From positions 1,820,001 through 1,884,000 of the forward strand of contig NZ_CP084530.1 of assembly GCF_023704175.1 (NCBI RefSeq): a stretch of 64,000 nt of DNA. The letters are read 5' to 3'. The position numbers were made by a program, and so were the translations under genes. Of the stretch, positions 1 through 7,146 are shown piece after piece. Source of the DNA: Paenibacillus sp. YPG26 (lineage in GTDB: Bacteria; Bacillota; Bacilli; Paenibacillales; Paenibacillaceae). Below the pieces are notes generated by a model. It was given only the letters and a program-made list of their open reading frames with translations. It ran no database searches and was not told the DNA's origin. Within the stretch, counting starts at the first letter, position 1; the number at the start of each line of letters is the position of its first letter.

Positions 1-282
1 AAGCCGCCTGTATTGGTGGACGAGCTGTATTTCTATTTCATCAATGACTGGAGAACCCCGGATCTGATCGTGGATATCACGCCGCATTACGAGACCAAGG
101 AACGCTCCCTTCGCTGCTATGAATCCCAGTTCACACCTGGTATAGACGGAGTTGCCACCCCGCTTACACAAGGTTATGTGGAACGGGTCAAGGCGCGGGA
201 CGCTCTGCTGGGGCAGCGCCGGCTCATTCCTTATGCTGAAGGCTTTGCTGTCAAGACGCCTTACAAAGTTCAACTGTTCTAA
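1..282 (+). CDS. bshB1: BshB1, bacillithiol biosynthesis deacetylase (C-terminal part)
   Basis: The reading frame is open from base 1, so only the last 93 residues are present. The tail (for example YFINDWRTPDLIVDIT and GYVERVKARDALLGQR) resembles the C-terminus of the LmbE/PIG-L-type deacetylase BshB1. This zinc enzyme removes the acetyl group from GlcNAc-malate, the second step of bacillithiol synthesis. The catalytic HPDD-type motif lies upstream of the window. The gene stops 28 bases before bshA, which makes the first intermediate, so the two are very likely co-transcribed, as in Bacillus. The assignment leans partly on this neighbour. Confidence 0.85.
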   Translation, partial: KPPVLVDELYFYFINDWRTPDLIVDITPHYETKERSLRCYESQFTPGIDGVATPLTQGYVERVKARDALLGQRRLIPYAEGFAVKTPYKVQLF

Positions 283-310
283 AGACTAACAAGAAAGAGG
301 TGCCCCTGAT

Positions 311-1471
311 ATGAGCCAACCTTTAAAAATCGGCATCACCTGCTATCCCACACTTGGTGGATCAGGGGTTGTAGCGACTGAGCTGGGTAAGCTGCTCGCC
401 GAGAAGGGACACGAAGTGCATTTCATTTCACATAGTGTTCCTTTCCGGTTAGGAGCTTTTCAGAAAAATATATTTTATCATGAAGTTGAAGTGAACGATT
501 ATTATGTGTTCCGTTATCCCCCGTATGACTTATCTCTGGCTACGAAGATGGCTCATGTAGCCAAGCGCGAGAAGCTGGACATCCTTCATGTGCACTATGC
601 TGTGCCACATGCGGTGTGTGCCTTTCTGGCCAAGCAAATGGTAGGGGACGAGCTTAAGGTTGTGACCACGCTTCACGGGACTGATATTACGGTACTAGCG
701 CAGGATGAGTCTCTGAAGGATTTGATACGTCTTGCGATTAATGAAAGTGACGCTGTGACTTCCGTCTCTGAGGATCTGATGAGAGAGACCCGGGAAGTGC
801 TCGAGATCTCGAGGGACATTGATTTAACCTATAACTTTGTCGATAAACGGATATATTATCCGCGTGAAATAGATTCATTAAGAAGTGATTTTGCGGCTCC
901 GAACGAGAAGATTCTTATGCATATCTCTAACTTCAGACCTGTCAAAAGGGTTAGTGATGTGGTTGATATTTTCTCAATGGTCAGCAAGGAGGTCCCGGCC
1001 CGCATGCTGTTTGTGGGTGAAGGACCAGAGCTGCCGAAGATTCAGTGCAAGATTAAGCAGCTGGGTCTTGAGGACCGTGTTCATTTTCTGGGTAAGCAGG
1101 ATCAGATCGCCCAGGTCATATCCATGGCAGATGTTCTGCTGCTGCCTTCCGAGAAGGAAAGCTTTGGTCTTGTTGCCCTGGAAGCTATGGCTTGCGGGGT
1201 GCCAACAATCGGCTCAGAAGCTGGAGGTATTCCTGAACTGGTATCTCACGGCCAGACCGGATTCCTGGCTCCAATTGGAGATACCCGTACCATGGCGGAC
1301 TACTGCATCAAGCTATTAACGGATAGCAAGCTCGCCGAGCAGGTTGCCGAAGCCTGCCTTGTACGGGCGAGAGACGAATTCAGCAGTGCACGGATAACCG
1401 AAGAATATGAGCAGATTTATTACCGGGTACTCGGACGCAAGGCTCCAAAGCTCAACTCGGTATGCAGTTAA
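311..1471 (+). CDS. bshA: BshA, N-acetyl-alpha-D-glucosaminyl L-malate synthase
   Basis: A 386-residue GT4-family glycosyltransferase with two Rossmann-like halves. The N-terminus has the GGSGVVATELGKLLAEKGHEV segment typical of BshA. The C-terminal half has the EKESFGLVALEAMACGVPTI nucleotide-sugar-binding motif with its conserved Glu-x7-Glu pattern. It joins UDP-GlcNAc to L-malate in the cytoplasm, the first step of bacillithiol, the main low-molecular-weight thiol of many Firmicutes. The ATG at 311 has an AGAGGTG ribosome binding site 8 bases upstream. It follows bshB1 closely and precedes cca, the same order as B. subtilis ypjG-ypjH-cca. Family and length agree well. Confidence 0.95.
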   Translation: MSQPLKIGITCYPTLGGSGVVATELGKLLAEKGHEVHFISHSVPFRLGAFQKNIFYHEVEVNDYYVFRYPPYDLSLATKMAHVAKREKLDILHVHYAVPHAVCAFLAKQMVGDELKVVTTLHGTDITVLAQDESLKDLIRLAINESDAVTSVSEDLMRETREVLEISRDIDLTYNFVDKRIYYPREIDSLRSDFAAPNEKILMHISNFRPVKRVSDVVDIFSMVSKEVPARMLFVGEGPELPKIQCKIKQLGLEDRVHFLGKQDQIAQVISMADVLLLPSEKESFGLVALEAMACGVPTIGSEAGGIPELVSHGQTGFLAPIGDTRTMADYCIKLLTDSKLAEQVAEACLVRARDEFSSARITEEYEQIYYRVLGRKAPKLNSVCS

Positions 1472-1474
1472 ACT

Positions 1475-1511
1475 ACTCCGGGTGGGAAGGGATACTCCTT
1501 CTCCCCGGAGT
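1475..1511 (+). terminator. Stem-loop between bshA and cca (weak terminator or processing hairpin)
   Basis: ACTCCGGG at the left pairs with CCCGGAGT at the right, and an inner GAAGG pairs with CCTTC around a short loop. Only a weak T-rich stretch follows (CTTGTGTGT). It could attenuate rather than end transcription, since cca starts about 30 bases later. Confidence 0.4.
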
Positions 1512-1539
1512 CTTGTGTGTGAGGAGATGATGAACCTTG

Positions 1540-2853
1540 GTGAAACAGTGGAGTCAGGTTGACGCGCGAGTGGTGTCTGCGGGTGAAGAGGTGCTGAGAC
1601 GCCTAGAAGACGCCGGCCATAAAGCATACTGGGTTGGCGGCTGTGTACGGGATGAGGTTATGGGAAGACCGGTGCATGATATGGACATTGCAACTTCTGC
1701 CAGACCTGAGATGGTTATTCAGCTGTTCGAACGCTGTATTCCTACCGGGCTTCAGCATGGAACGGTAACGGTGCTTATTAATAAGCAAGCTTTCGAGGTT
1801 ACCACATTTCGTAAAGAGACTGAATACGAGGATCACAGGCGTCCAGCTGCGGTTGAATTTGTGGATGCGGTTCTTGAAGACCTGAAAAGGCGGGATTTCA
1901 CGATGAACGCCATGGCCATGGATATCGATGGCAATCTGATTGATCCTTTCTGTGGCAGAGAAGATATCAAGGCTGGTGTAATCCGGTGTGTCGGCGAGGC
2001 GGACGAGAGATTTGAGGAAGACGCTCTGCGGATGGTCCGGGCTATCCGGTTCGCATCGGTGTTCGGATTCACACCCACGCTTAGCACATGGCGAGCCGTA
2101 ATCCGTAACCGGGACAAGATGGATTATATCGCTATAGAGCGGATCCGCGCCGAGTTCGAGAAGATTCTGTACGGCCCTGACCCTCTGCGGGGACTGGAAC
2201 TGTTAAGCCGAAGCCAGCTGCTTGAGAATTCCAAGCTTCCAACAGTACAAGTTCAGACTCAGCCTGACATGCTGAGGAAGCTTCCTCTGCTTCCCGCCGT
2301 ACCTGCAGACCTTCGCTTGTCCCTGCTTGTTCAGGGGCTCGGGATTGAGACCGAATCTATTCCCGGCCTGTTGAAGAAATGGACCTTCCCCAACCGTGAT
2401 GCCGAAGGTACGGTTAGTCTGATCCGGTTCGATCAGGAATGGATGGAGCAACTACGTGCCAGAAACAGTAGGTCGGCAGAAGAAATTGAGAAGTCGCTCC
2501 GTCCTCACTGGGTTGTATTGGAGCTGGCTTATGGCCAAGGTACGGCCGGTCTCTGGATTTCAAGAATGCAGACCCTATTGGAATCCACCAATAGGACTGA
2601 TCATCTTCTACCCATCAACCGGGAGCAGCTTAAGATTCTGGAAGACTGGCATACAGCTATTCCTGTTCATCATGTTCGTGAGCTCAAGGTCAAAGGCAAC
2701 GAGGTGCTTGAGGAGTCTGGACGGCCCGGGGGACCCTGGCTGGGGAGCTTGATGAAGCAGTTGCTTTATTCGGTTGCGGCGGGAGATGTCCCGAATACCA
2801 AGGAAGATTTGCTTAATGAAGTGAAACGGATGGTGAATCTGAGTGAAGCCTAA
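1540..2853 (+). CDS. cca: CCA-adding enzyme (tRNA nucleotidyltransferase)
   Basis: Adds or repairs the 3'-terminal CCA of tRNAs. The single tRNA gene in this window does not encode CCA, so the enzyme is needed here. Visible are the class II polymerase-beta-type head (VGGCVRDEVMGRPVHDMDIA, with the DxD metal-binding pair), the TTFRKETEYEDHRRP segment, the RRDFTMNAMA motif and the EDALRMVRAIRFA motif. Length, about 437 residues, is usual for Firmicute CCA enzymes. The start is either TTG at 1537 or GTG at 1540; GAGGAG at 1521-1526 lies 10 or 13 bases upstream. GTG is given as the more efficient codon. The 3' end overlaps birA by 11 bases, so translation is probably coupled. Confidence 0.93.
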   Translation: MKQWSQVDARVVSAGEEVLRRLEDAGHKAYWVGGCVRDEVMGRPVHDMDIATSARPEMVIQLFERCIPTGLQHGTVTVLINKQAFEVTTFRKETEYEDHRRPAAVEFVDAVLEDLKRRDFTMNAMAMDIDGNLIDPFCGREDIKAGVIRCVGEADERFEEDALRMVRAIRFASVFGFTPTLSTWRAVIRNRDKMDYIAIERIRAEFEKILYGPDPLRGLELLSRSQLLENSKLPTVQVQTQPDMLRKLPLLPAVPADLRLSLLVQGLGIETESIPGLLKKWTFPNRDAEGTVSLIRFDQEWMEQLRARNSRSAEEIEKSLRPHWVVLELAYGQGTAGLWISRMQTLLESTNRTDHLLPINREQLKILEDWHTAIPVHHVRELKVKGNEVLEESGRPGGPWLGSLMKQLLYSVAAGDVPNTKEDLLNEVKRMVNLSEA

Positions 2854-3814
2854 TACAGTTCTGGACATGCTGCTGCAGAATCCAGGAGAATATATATCCG
2901 GTGAAGAAATTAGCAAGCGGTTGTCCATCAGCCGCACTGCGGTGTGGAAGCAGATTAACAAGCTGCGCGAGGCGGGTTATGAATTTGACGCGGTCTCCCG
3001 CAGGGGATACCGATTAATACAGAAGCCGGCAAGAATGGATCCCATCAGCCTGATGAGTGCGATGAATTCTTCTACCTTCGGTAAGCAATTGAAGATCTTG
3101 GAGGTTACGACGTCTACCCAGGAGGAAGTTAGGCGGCTTGCTGAAGAGGGCGCTCCTGAAGGGACGCTGGTGATTGCAGAGGAACAGACTGGAGGGCGCG
3201 GACGCTTGGGCCGTAAGTTCTTCTCTCCTCCTGGCAAGGGAATCTGGATGAGCCTGCTCTTAAGACCTGATCGACCCTTATCCTGCGCACCTCAGTTAAC
3301 CTTGCTATTTGCCGTTGCCGTATGCAGGGCCATCAAAGCTGCAACCGGCGTTGAGAGCGGAATTAAGTGGCCGAACGATCTGCTTGTACAAGGCCGCAAA
3401 ATCAGCGGGATTCTTCTGGAGTCGGTTGCAGAAGATGATCGGATTCGTTACTGCATTGCCGGGATCGGGATAAATGCGAACATGACGATAGAAGATTATC
3501 CAGAGGAATTGCGAAGCATCGTAACTTCGCTGCAGCTGGAGAGCGGGAAGCCTGTTAACCGGCCAGCCGTAATCGGAGCGGTAATGTCGGAGCTCGAACA
3601 GCTGTATCGGCTGTATCTGGAGGAGGGATTCACCCCGATCGCTCACTTGTGGGAAGCCCTGTCTGTTACAATTAACAAGGTGGTTACCGTGCATACTTCC
3701 AGAGGGCTGGTGTCCGGATATGCTGTAGGCATCGATGGGAATGGAGCCTTGATCCTGGAAAAAGCAGGCGAAAGGTTCACAGTATTCTCAGGAGATGTGC
3801 AACTTGGCGGTTGA
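2843..3814 (+). CDS. birA: BirA, biotin-protein ligase and biotin operon repressor
   Basis: 323 residues with an N-terminal winged helix-turn-helix (about residues 1-60; ISGEEISKRLSISRTAVWKQ). The catalytic part carries the biotinoyl-AMP loop GGRGRLGRKF, followed by GIWMSLLLRP, IKWPNDLLVQGRKISGIL and a C-terminal SH3-like domain. It makes biotinoyl-5'-AMP, transfers biotin to carboxylases such as AccB, and in the adenylate-bound form represses biotin genes. No biotin gene is in the window. GTG start inside the end of cca. The stop overlaps the -35 of a likely promoter for the pan operon. Confidence 0.94.
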   Translation: MKPNTVLDMLLQNPGEYISGEEISKRLSISRTAVWKQINKLREAGYEFDAVSRRGYRLIQKPARMDPISLMSAMNSSTFGKQLKILEVTTSTQEEVRRLAEEGAPEGTLVIAEEQTGGRGRLGRKFFSPPGKGIWMSLLLRPDRPLSCAPQLTLLFAVAVCRAIKAATGVESGIKWPNDLLVQGRKISGILLESVAEDDRIRYCIAGIGINANMTIEDYPEELRSIVTSLQLESGKPVNRPAVIGAVMSELEQLYRLYLEEGFTPIAHLWEALSVTINKVVTVHTSRGLVSGYAVGIDGNGALILEKAGERFTVFSGDVQLGG

Positions 3815-3838
3815 AAAGTTGACCCGATCTGCTATACT
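3811..3838 (+). promoter_or_regulatory. Putative sigma-A promoter for panBCD
   Basis: TTGAAA (3811-3816) and TATACT (3833-3838) are separated by 16 bases, and the -35 overlaps the birA stop. A start near 3845 would give a leader of about 245 bases before panB. Confidence 0.5.
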
Positions 3839-4089
3839 GACCGTACGAGGTGGTATTGGCCTAGACCAAACTGCACTCCGAAATAAGTTGCAATAGTACA
3901 TGATGTATCATGAATCTGGTTGCGTTGGATTCTGCTCTGAGCCGAAGGGACCGAGACAGAAGGGACGAACGTATGTTACTCTTCTATGGATCTATGGACT
4001 TTTCGGACTTTTTGGTGCACAGCTGAAAGGTTCTTTTTGTTGTGTACACATACTTCTAAATTTGGGATACCCAGAGGAGATGAAGGTCC
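3839..4089 (+). promoter_or_regulatory. Long structured leader of panB, possible pan RNA motif
   Basis: No credible gene lies between birA and panB. Two hairpins sit side by side. The first, 3935-3955, has a CTC/GAG base, a short upper stem with loop GAAG and unpaired adenosines. The second, 3958-3985, pairs AGAAGGG with CTCTTCT, with an upper AAC/GTT stem. Each contains GAAGGGAC. Tandem hairpins with bulged adenosines upstream of panB are how the described pan RNA motif is characterised. I cannot confirm its consensus from memory, so this is an inference. A further perfect hairpin, CATGATGTATCATG, lies at 3899-3912. Confidence 0.4.
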
Positions 4090-4944
4090 GTGCTAAATAT
4101 TGTAAAGATTAAAAAAATGAAACAGGACGGCGAAAAACTGACCATGATTACCGCCTATGACTACCCTTCTGCGAGATTGGCAGAGGAAGCTGGTGTGGAT
4201 ATGCTGCTTGTTGGTGATTCACTTGGCAATGTTGTATTGGGATACGATTCCACGGTTCCTGTAACTATTGATGATATGGTGTATCATTCCCGGGCGGTTA
4301 GACGCGGGGCTGAGCAGACTTTTATTGTGACAGATATGCCCTTTATGACTTATCATGGCGGCCTTGACGAGACGCTTAAGAATGTTAGAAGAATTATGCA
4401 GGAGGGTCACGCCCACGCTGTCAAAATGGAAGGTGGAGTTGAGATCTGCCTGGCTGTCGAGAGCACTGTGAAATCCGGTGTGCCAGTTCTTGGACATATC
4501 GGCCTCACTCCACAGTCGGTGAACCAAATTGGAGGCTATCGCATTCAGGGTAAGGACGACAAGGATGCGCGGCGGCTGCTCGAAGATGCCAAGGCGCTGG
4601 AGAGAGCTGGGGCCTTCGGTGTCGTTCTCGAGCTGGTGACCGAAGAAGTAGCCGCGGAAATTTCCAGACAGCTCTCCATTCCGACCATCGGCATCGGGGC
4701 GGGCAGGGCATGTGATGGCCAAGTGCTTGTGTATCATGATGTACTGAAATACGATTCGGATTACCGGGAGAAGCGGTTCGTCAAGACCTTCGCGGATATC
4801 GGGAATGAAATTCGAAGCGGCATTCGCGAGTATGTGCGGGAAGTCAAATCAGGTCAGTTCCCGGGGAAAGAGCATGTGTTCCACGCTGAGGAGAACGTGG
4901 TTGATGCATTGTACGGCAAAGGAAAGGTGGACACCCGGTCATGA
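4090..4944 (+). CDS. panB: PanB, 3-methyl-2-oxobutanoate hydroxymethyltransferase
   Basis: First committed step of pantothenate synthesis: adds a hydroxymethyl group from methylene-tetrahydrofolate to 2-oxoisovalerate, giving ketopantoate. The 284-residue TIM-barrel protein shows the family landmarks: MITAYDYPSARLAEEAG, the metal-binding region LLVGDSLGNVVLGYDST, HGGL, EGGVE, GHIGLTPQ and IPTIGIGAGRACDGQVLV. The GTG start has GAGGAG ten bases upstream. The ATGA at 4941-4944 is shared with panC. Together with panC and panD this is a complete local route from ketoisovalerate and aspartate to pantothenate, apart from ketopantoate reductase (panE), which is not here. Confidence 0.95.
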   Translation: MLNIVKIKKMKQDGEKLTMITAYDYPSARLAEEAGVDMLLVGDSLGNVVLGYDSTVPVTIDDMVYHSRAVRRGAEQTFIVTDMPFMTYHGGLDETLKNVRRIMQEGHAHAVKMEGGVEICLAVESTVKSGVPVLGHIGLTPQSVNQIGGYRIQGKDDKDARRLLEDAKALERAGAFGVVLELVTEEVAAEISRQLSIPTIGIGAGRACDGQVLVYHDVLKYDSDYREKRFVKTFADIGNEIRSGIREYVREVKSGQFPGKEHVFHAEENVVDALYGKGKVDTRS

Positions 4945-5849
4945 TCGTTATAGATAAAGTAACAGATCTAAGGCAGTATGTGAAACAGCAGCGGCTCAGC
5001 GCCGTCAAGACAGCCGGACGAGAGCTGTCCGTAGGCTTTGTGCCTACGATGGGCTTTCTTCACGATGGTCATGCCAGCCTGCTGAAGCAGGCAAGGGAAC
5101 AGAATGACCTTGTGGTTTTGAGCATTTTTGTGAACCCCATTCAGTTCGGTCCGAATGAAGATCTGGATCGCTATCCCCGCGATGAGCAGCGGGATCTCGC
5201 TTTGGCAGCTCGGGAAGGCGTAGATGTTGTCTTTCTGCCAAGCGTGCAGGAGATGTACCCTCAGCCTACGAAGACGAAGATCGCTGTGTCCGAGCTTACT
5301 GAAGAGCTGTGCGGTGCTTCGCGTCCCGGCCATTTCGACGGGGTAACCACAGTGGTGGGTAAGCTGTTTCATATGGTCGCACCCGATACAGCATATTTCG
5401 GGCTCAAGGATGCCCAGCAGGTGGCGGTCATTCGTCAAATGGTGGATGATTTGAACTTTGATATTAAGATCGTTCCCTGCCCCATAGTCCGTGAGTCAGA
5501 TGGACTGGCGCTGAGCTCGCGGAATGTATATTTAAGCGAAGAAGAGCGGGAGCAGGCACTTATCCTGTCCAGATCTCTCCGTGAAGCAGAAGACTGGATT
5601 AAAAGCAATCCGGCAGTAACCACTGACGAAATTCGTGAAAGTCTGATTCGTAATATTAAGTCTCAGCCCTTGGCTGTCATTGATTATGTCGATATATTAG
5701 CTTTTCCGTCACTTACTCCAGTCCATACAGATGCCGCAATAAATGATCTGGATGTAGAAATCTTAATCGCCCTGGCGGTTAAATTCGGAACAACTCGCCT
5801 GATTGATAATATTCTTCTTACTACCAAAGGAGTGGCAACCCATGTATAG
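4941..5849 (+). CDS. panC: PanC, pantothenate synthetase
   Basis: Joins pantoate and beta-alanine with ATP through a pantoyl-adenylate. A nucleotidyltransferase of 302 residues. It contains [15 protein letters not shown] (HIGH-like), [16 protein letters not shown], the [14 protein letters not shown] pantoate-binding segment, YFGLKDAQQ and the KMSKS-like [10 protein letters not shown] stretch. It starts within the ATGA shared with panB, and its last 8 bases overlap panD, which indicates tight translational coupling of the three genes. Confidence 0.96.
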   Translation: MIVIDKVTDLRQYVKQQRLSAVKTAGRELSVGFVPTMGFLHDGHASLLKQAREQNDLVVLSIFVNPIQFGPNEDLDRYPRDEQRDLALAAREGVDVVFLPSVQEMYPQPTKTKIAVSELTEELCGASRPGHFDGVTTVVGKLFHMVAPDTAYFGLKDAQQVAVIRQMVDDLNFDIKIVPCPIVRESDGLALSSRNVYLSEEEREQALILSRSLREAEDWIKSNPAVTTDEIRESLIRNIKSQPLAVIDYVDILAFPSLTPVHTDAAINDLDVEILIALAVKFGTTRLIDNILLTTKGVATHV

Positions 5850-6225
5850 AACCATGATGAAATCCAAAATTCACCGCGCAACCGTAACGGAGGCGAACCT
5901 TAACTACGTGGGCAGCATTACCATCGATGAGAACCTTATGGAGCGCGCCGACCTGCTTGAGAATGAGAAAGTACAAATTGTAAACAATAATAACGGTGCC
6001 CGTCTCGAGACGTATGTCATCCCTGGACCACGCGGGAGCGGGGTAATCTGTCTTAATGGAGCGGCAGCAAGACTGGTTCAGCCGGGAGATACAGTCATTA
6101 TCATTTCCTATGCCCAGATGTCCCAGGAGGAAGTTCGTGATCATAAGCCTACAGTCCTGTTCGTGGACGGAAATAACCGCCCAGTTGAGACCGCGAGCTA
6201 CGAGGTGCATGCGACAGTCCGTTAA
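5842..6225 (+). CDS. panD: PanD, aspartate 1-decarboxylase precursor
   Basis: Makes beta-alanine from aspartate for PanC. The 127-residue pyruvoyl enzyme begins at ATG 5842 ([20 protein letters not shown]), with AAAGGAG about ten bases upstream. Upstream in-frame TTG codons lie inside panC and lack such a site. The self-cleavage site YVGSITID is present, with Gly24-Ser25; Ser25 becomes the pyruvoyl group. The [13 protein letters not shown] and [17 protein letters not shown] segments are family hallmarks. It is the last gene of the overlapping panBCD unit. Confidence 0.97.
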   Translation: MYRTMMKSKIHRATVTEANLNYVGSITIDENLMERADLLENEKVQIVNNNNGARLETYVIPGPRGSGVICLNGAAARLVQPGDTVIIISYAQMSQEEVRDHKPTVLFVDGNNRPVETASYEVHATVR

Positions 6226-6329
6226 GCAGTCATCCATTATTTAAGGTGTTCCTTCAAGTATGAAAACATCCGCCTGAACAAAAAATGAACATAGGGCCGC
6301 AGCTTGCTTTCATTTTCGTTTAGGGTGGG

Positions 6330-6968
6330 ATGCAGATGATGTTTCAGCATGTATTTGCGGAAATGAATGACATGTTGGAGGAAATCGCCGAGATGTACCC
6401 AGTTGCAAAAGGTAACCAAAAGCAGGAGCTTAGCAAAAAGTGGCAGATGCTCAAAACGATGAGCGATGGCATTATCGAAGAGTGGTTATCATTTGAGGAG
6501 AAAATGAGTGATGTGCGCAAAAGCTGGGGGTTCGCGGAATCCGCTGAGACTGTGGAGCTTCCTGAGATGAAGTCGGGATCCTTCATTAAGGGCCAGGGCT
6601 ACTACAAGCTGATGATGTATTCCCATGCGGCCGAACAGTTCACGCGTACTACCGAGGAGTTTCAAGACAGTCTGCTGGCCCGGATTTACCTGGCCATGTC
6701 CTATCTGAATATGGATGATACCCGGGAGGCGGGACGTCATTTTCAGTGGGTGCTGCCACTGACCGACAATAAGCGGCTTAGATCCATCATTTATAACGCG
6801 CTGGGCTGTATTGAGGCGAAGATGAACCATATGGACAAGGCGCAGGAATATTTTACACTCGCACATCATATTGATCCTTCATTCACAGAGCCTTTGAATA
6901 ATCTGGATGTGTGTCAGCAGAAAAGGGGATCGCTGCAGTTCGGAACTCAGCTTGCTTCCTTAATGTAG
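6330..6968 (+). CDS. Tetratricopeptide-repeat protein of unknown role
   Basis: A 212-residue soluble protein, without signal peptide or membrane segment. Two helical-repeat segments near the C-terminus fit the TPR pattern: residues about 120-150 (ARIYLAMSYLNMDDTREAGRHF) and about 155-190 (IYNALGCIEAKMNHMDKAQEYFTLAHHIDP). The N-terminal half looks helical and charged. TPRs mediate protein-protein contacts; no partner can be inferred. ATG 6330 follows AGGGTGGG. It stands alone between panD (104-base gap) and a strong terminator. I do not recognise a characterised orthologue. Confidence 0.75.
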   Translation: MQMMFQHVFAEMNDMLEEIAEMYPVAKGNQKQELSKKWQMLKTMSDGIIEEWLSFEEKMSDVRKSWGFAESAETVELPEMKSGSFIKGQGYYKLMMYSHAAEQFTRTTEEFQDSLLARIYLAMSYLNMDDTREAGRHFQWVLPLTDNKRLRSIIYNALGCIEAKMNHMDKAQEYFTLAHHIDPSFTEPLNNLDVCQQKRGSLQFGTQLASLM

Positions 6969-6984
6969 TGATCTTAATTGGATG

Positions 6985-7037
6985 AACGATGCGACCTGTA
7001 CTGATGGGGGATTATTCGCATCGTTTTTTTTGTTTTT
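6985..7037 (+). terminator. Rho-independent terminator after the TPR gene
   Basis: AACGATGCGA (6985-6994) pairs perfectly with TCGCATCGTT (7016-7025), followed by a T-rich run to 7037. Confidence 0.85.
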
Positions 7038-7146
7038 TTGCCGTTGAATAAAGGGTGCGAATATTTGTTTGCATGTCTTAATTTCCAAACCGAGTTTTTT
7101 TTGTTATGCTGTTAGAGAGACTGGAATGAAAGGTAATGAGTATATA

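Noticed and set aside
3900..4112. 70-residue open frame between birA and panB
   Set aside because: It has no ribosome binding site, overlaps panB and covers the structured leader.
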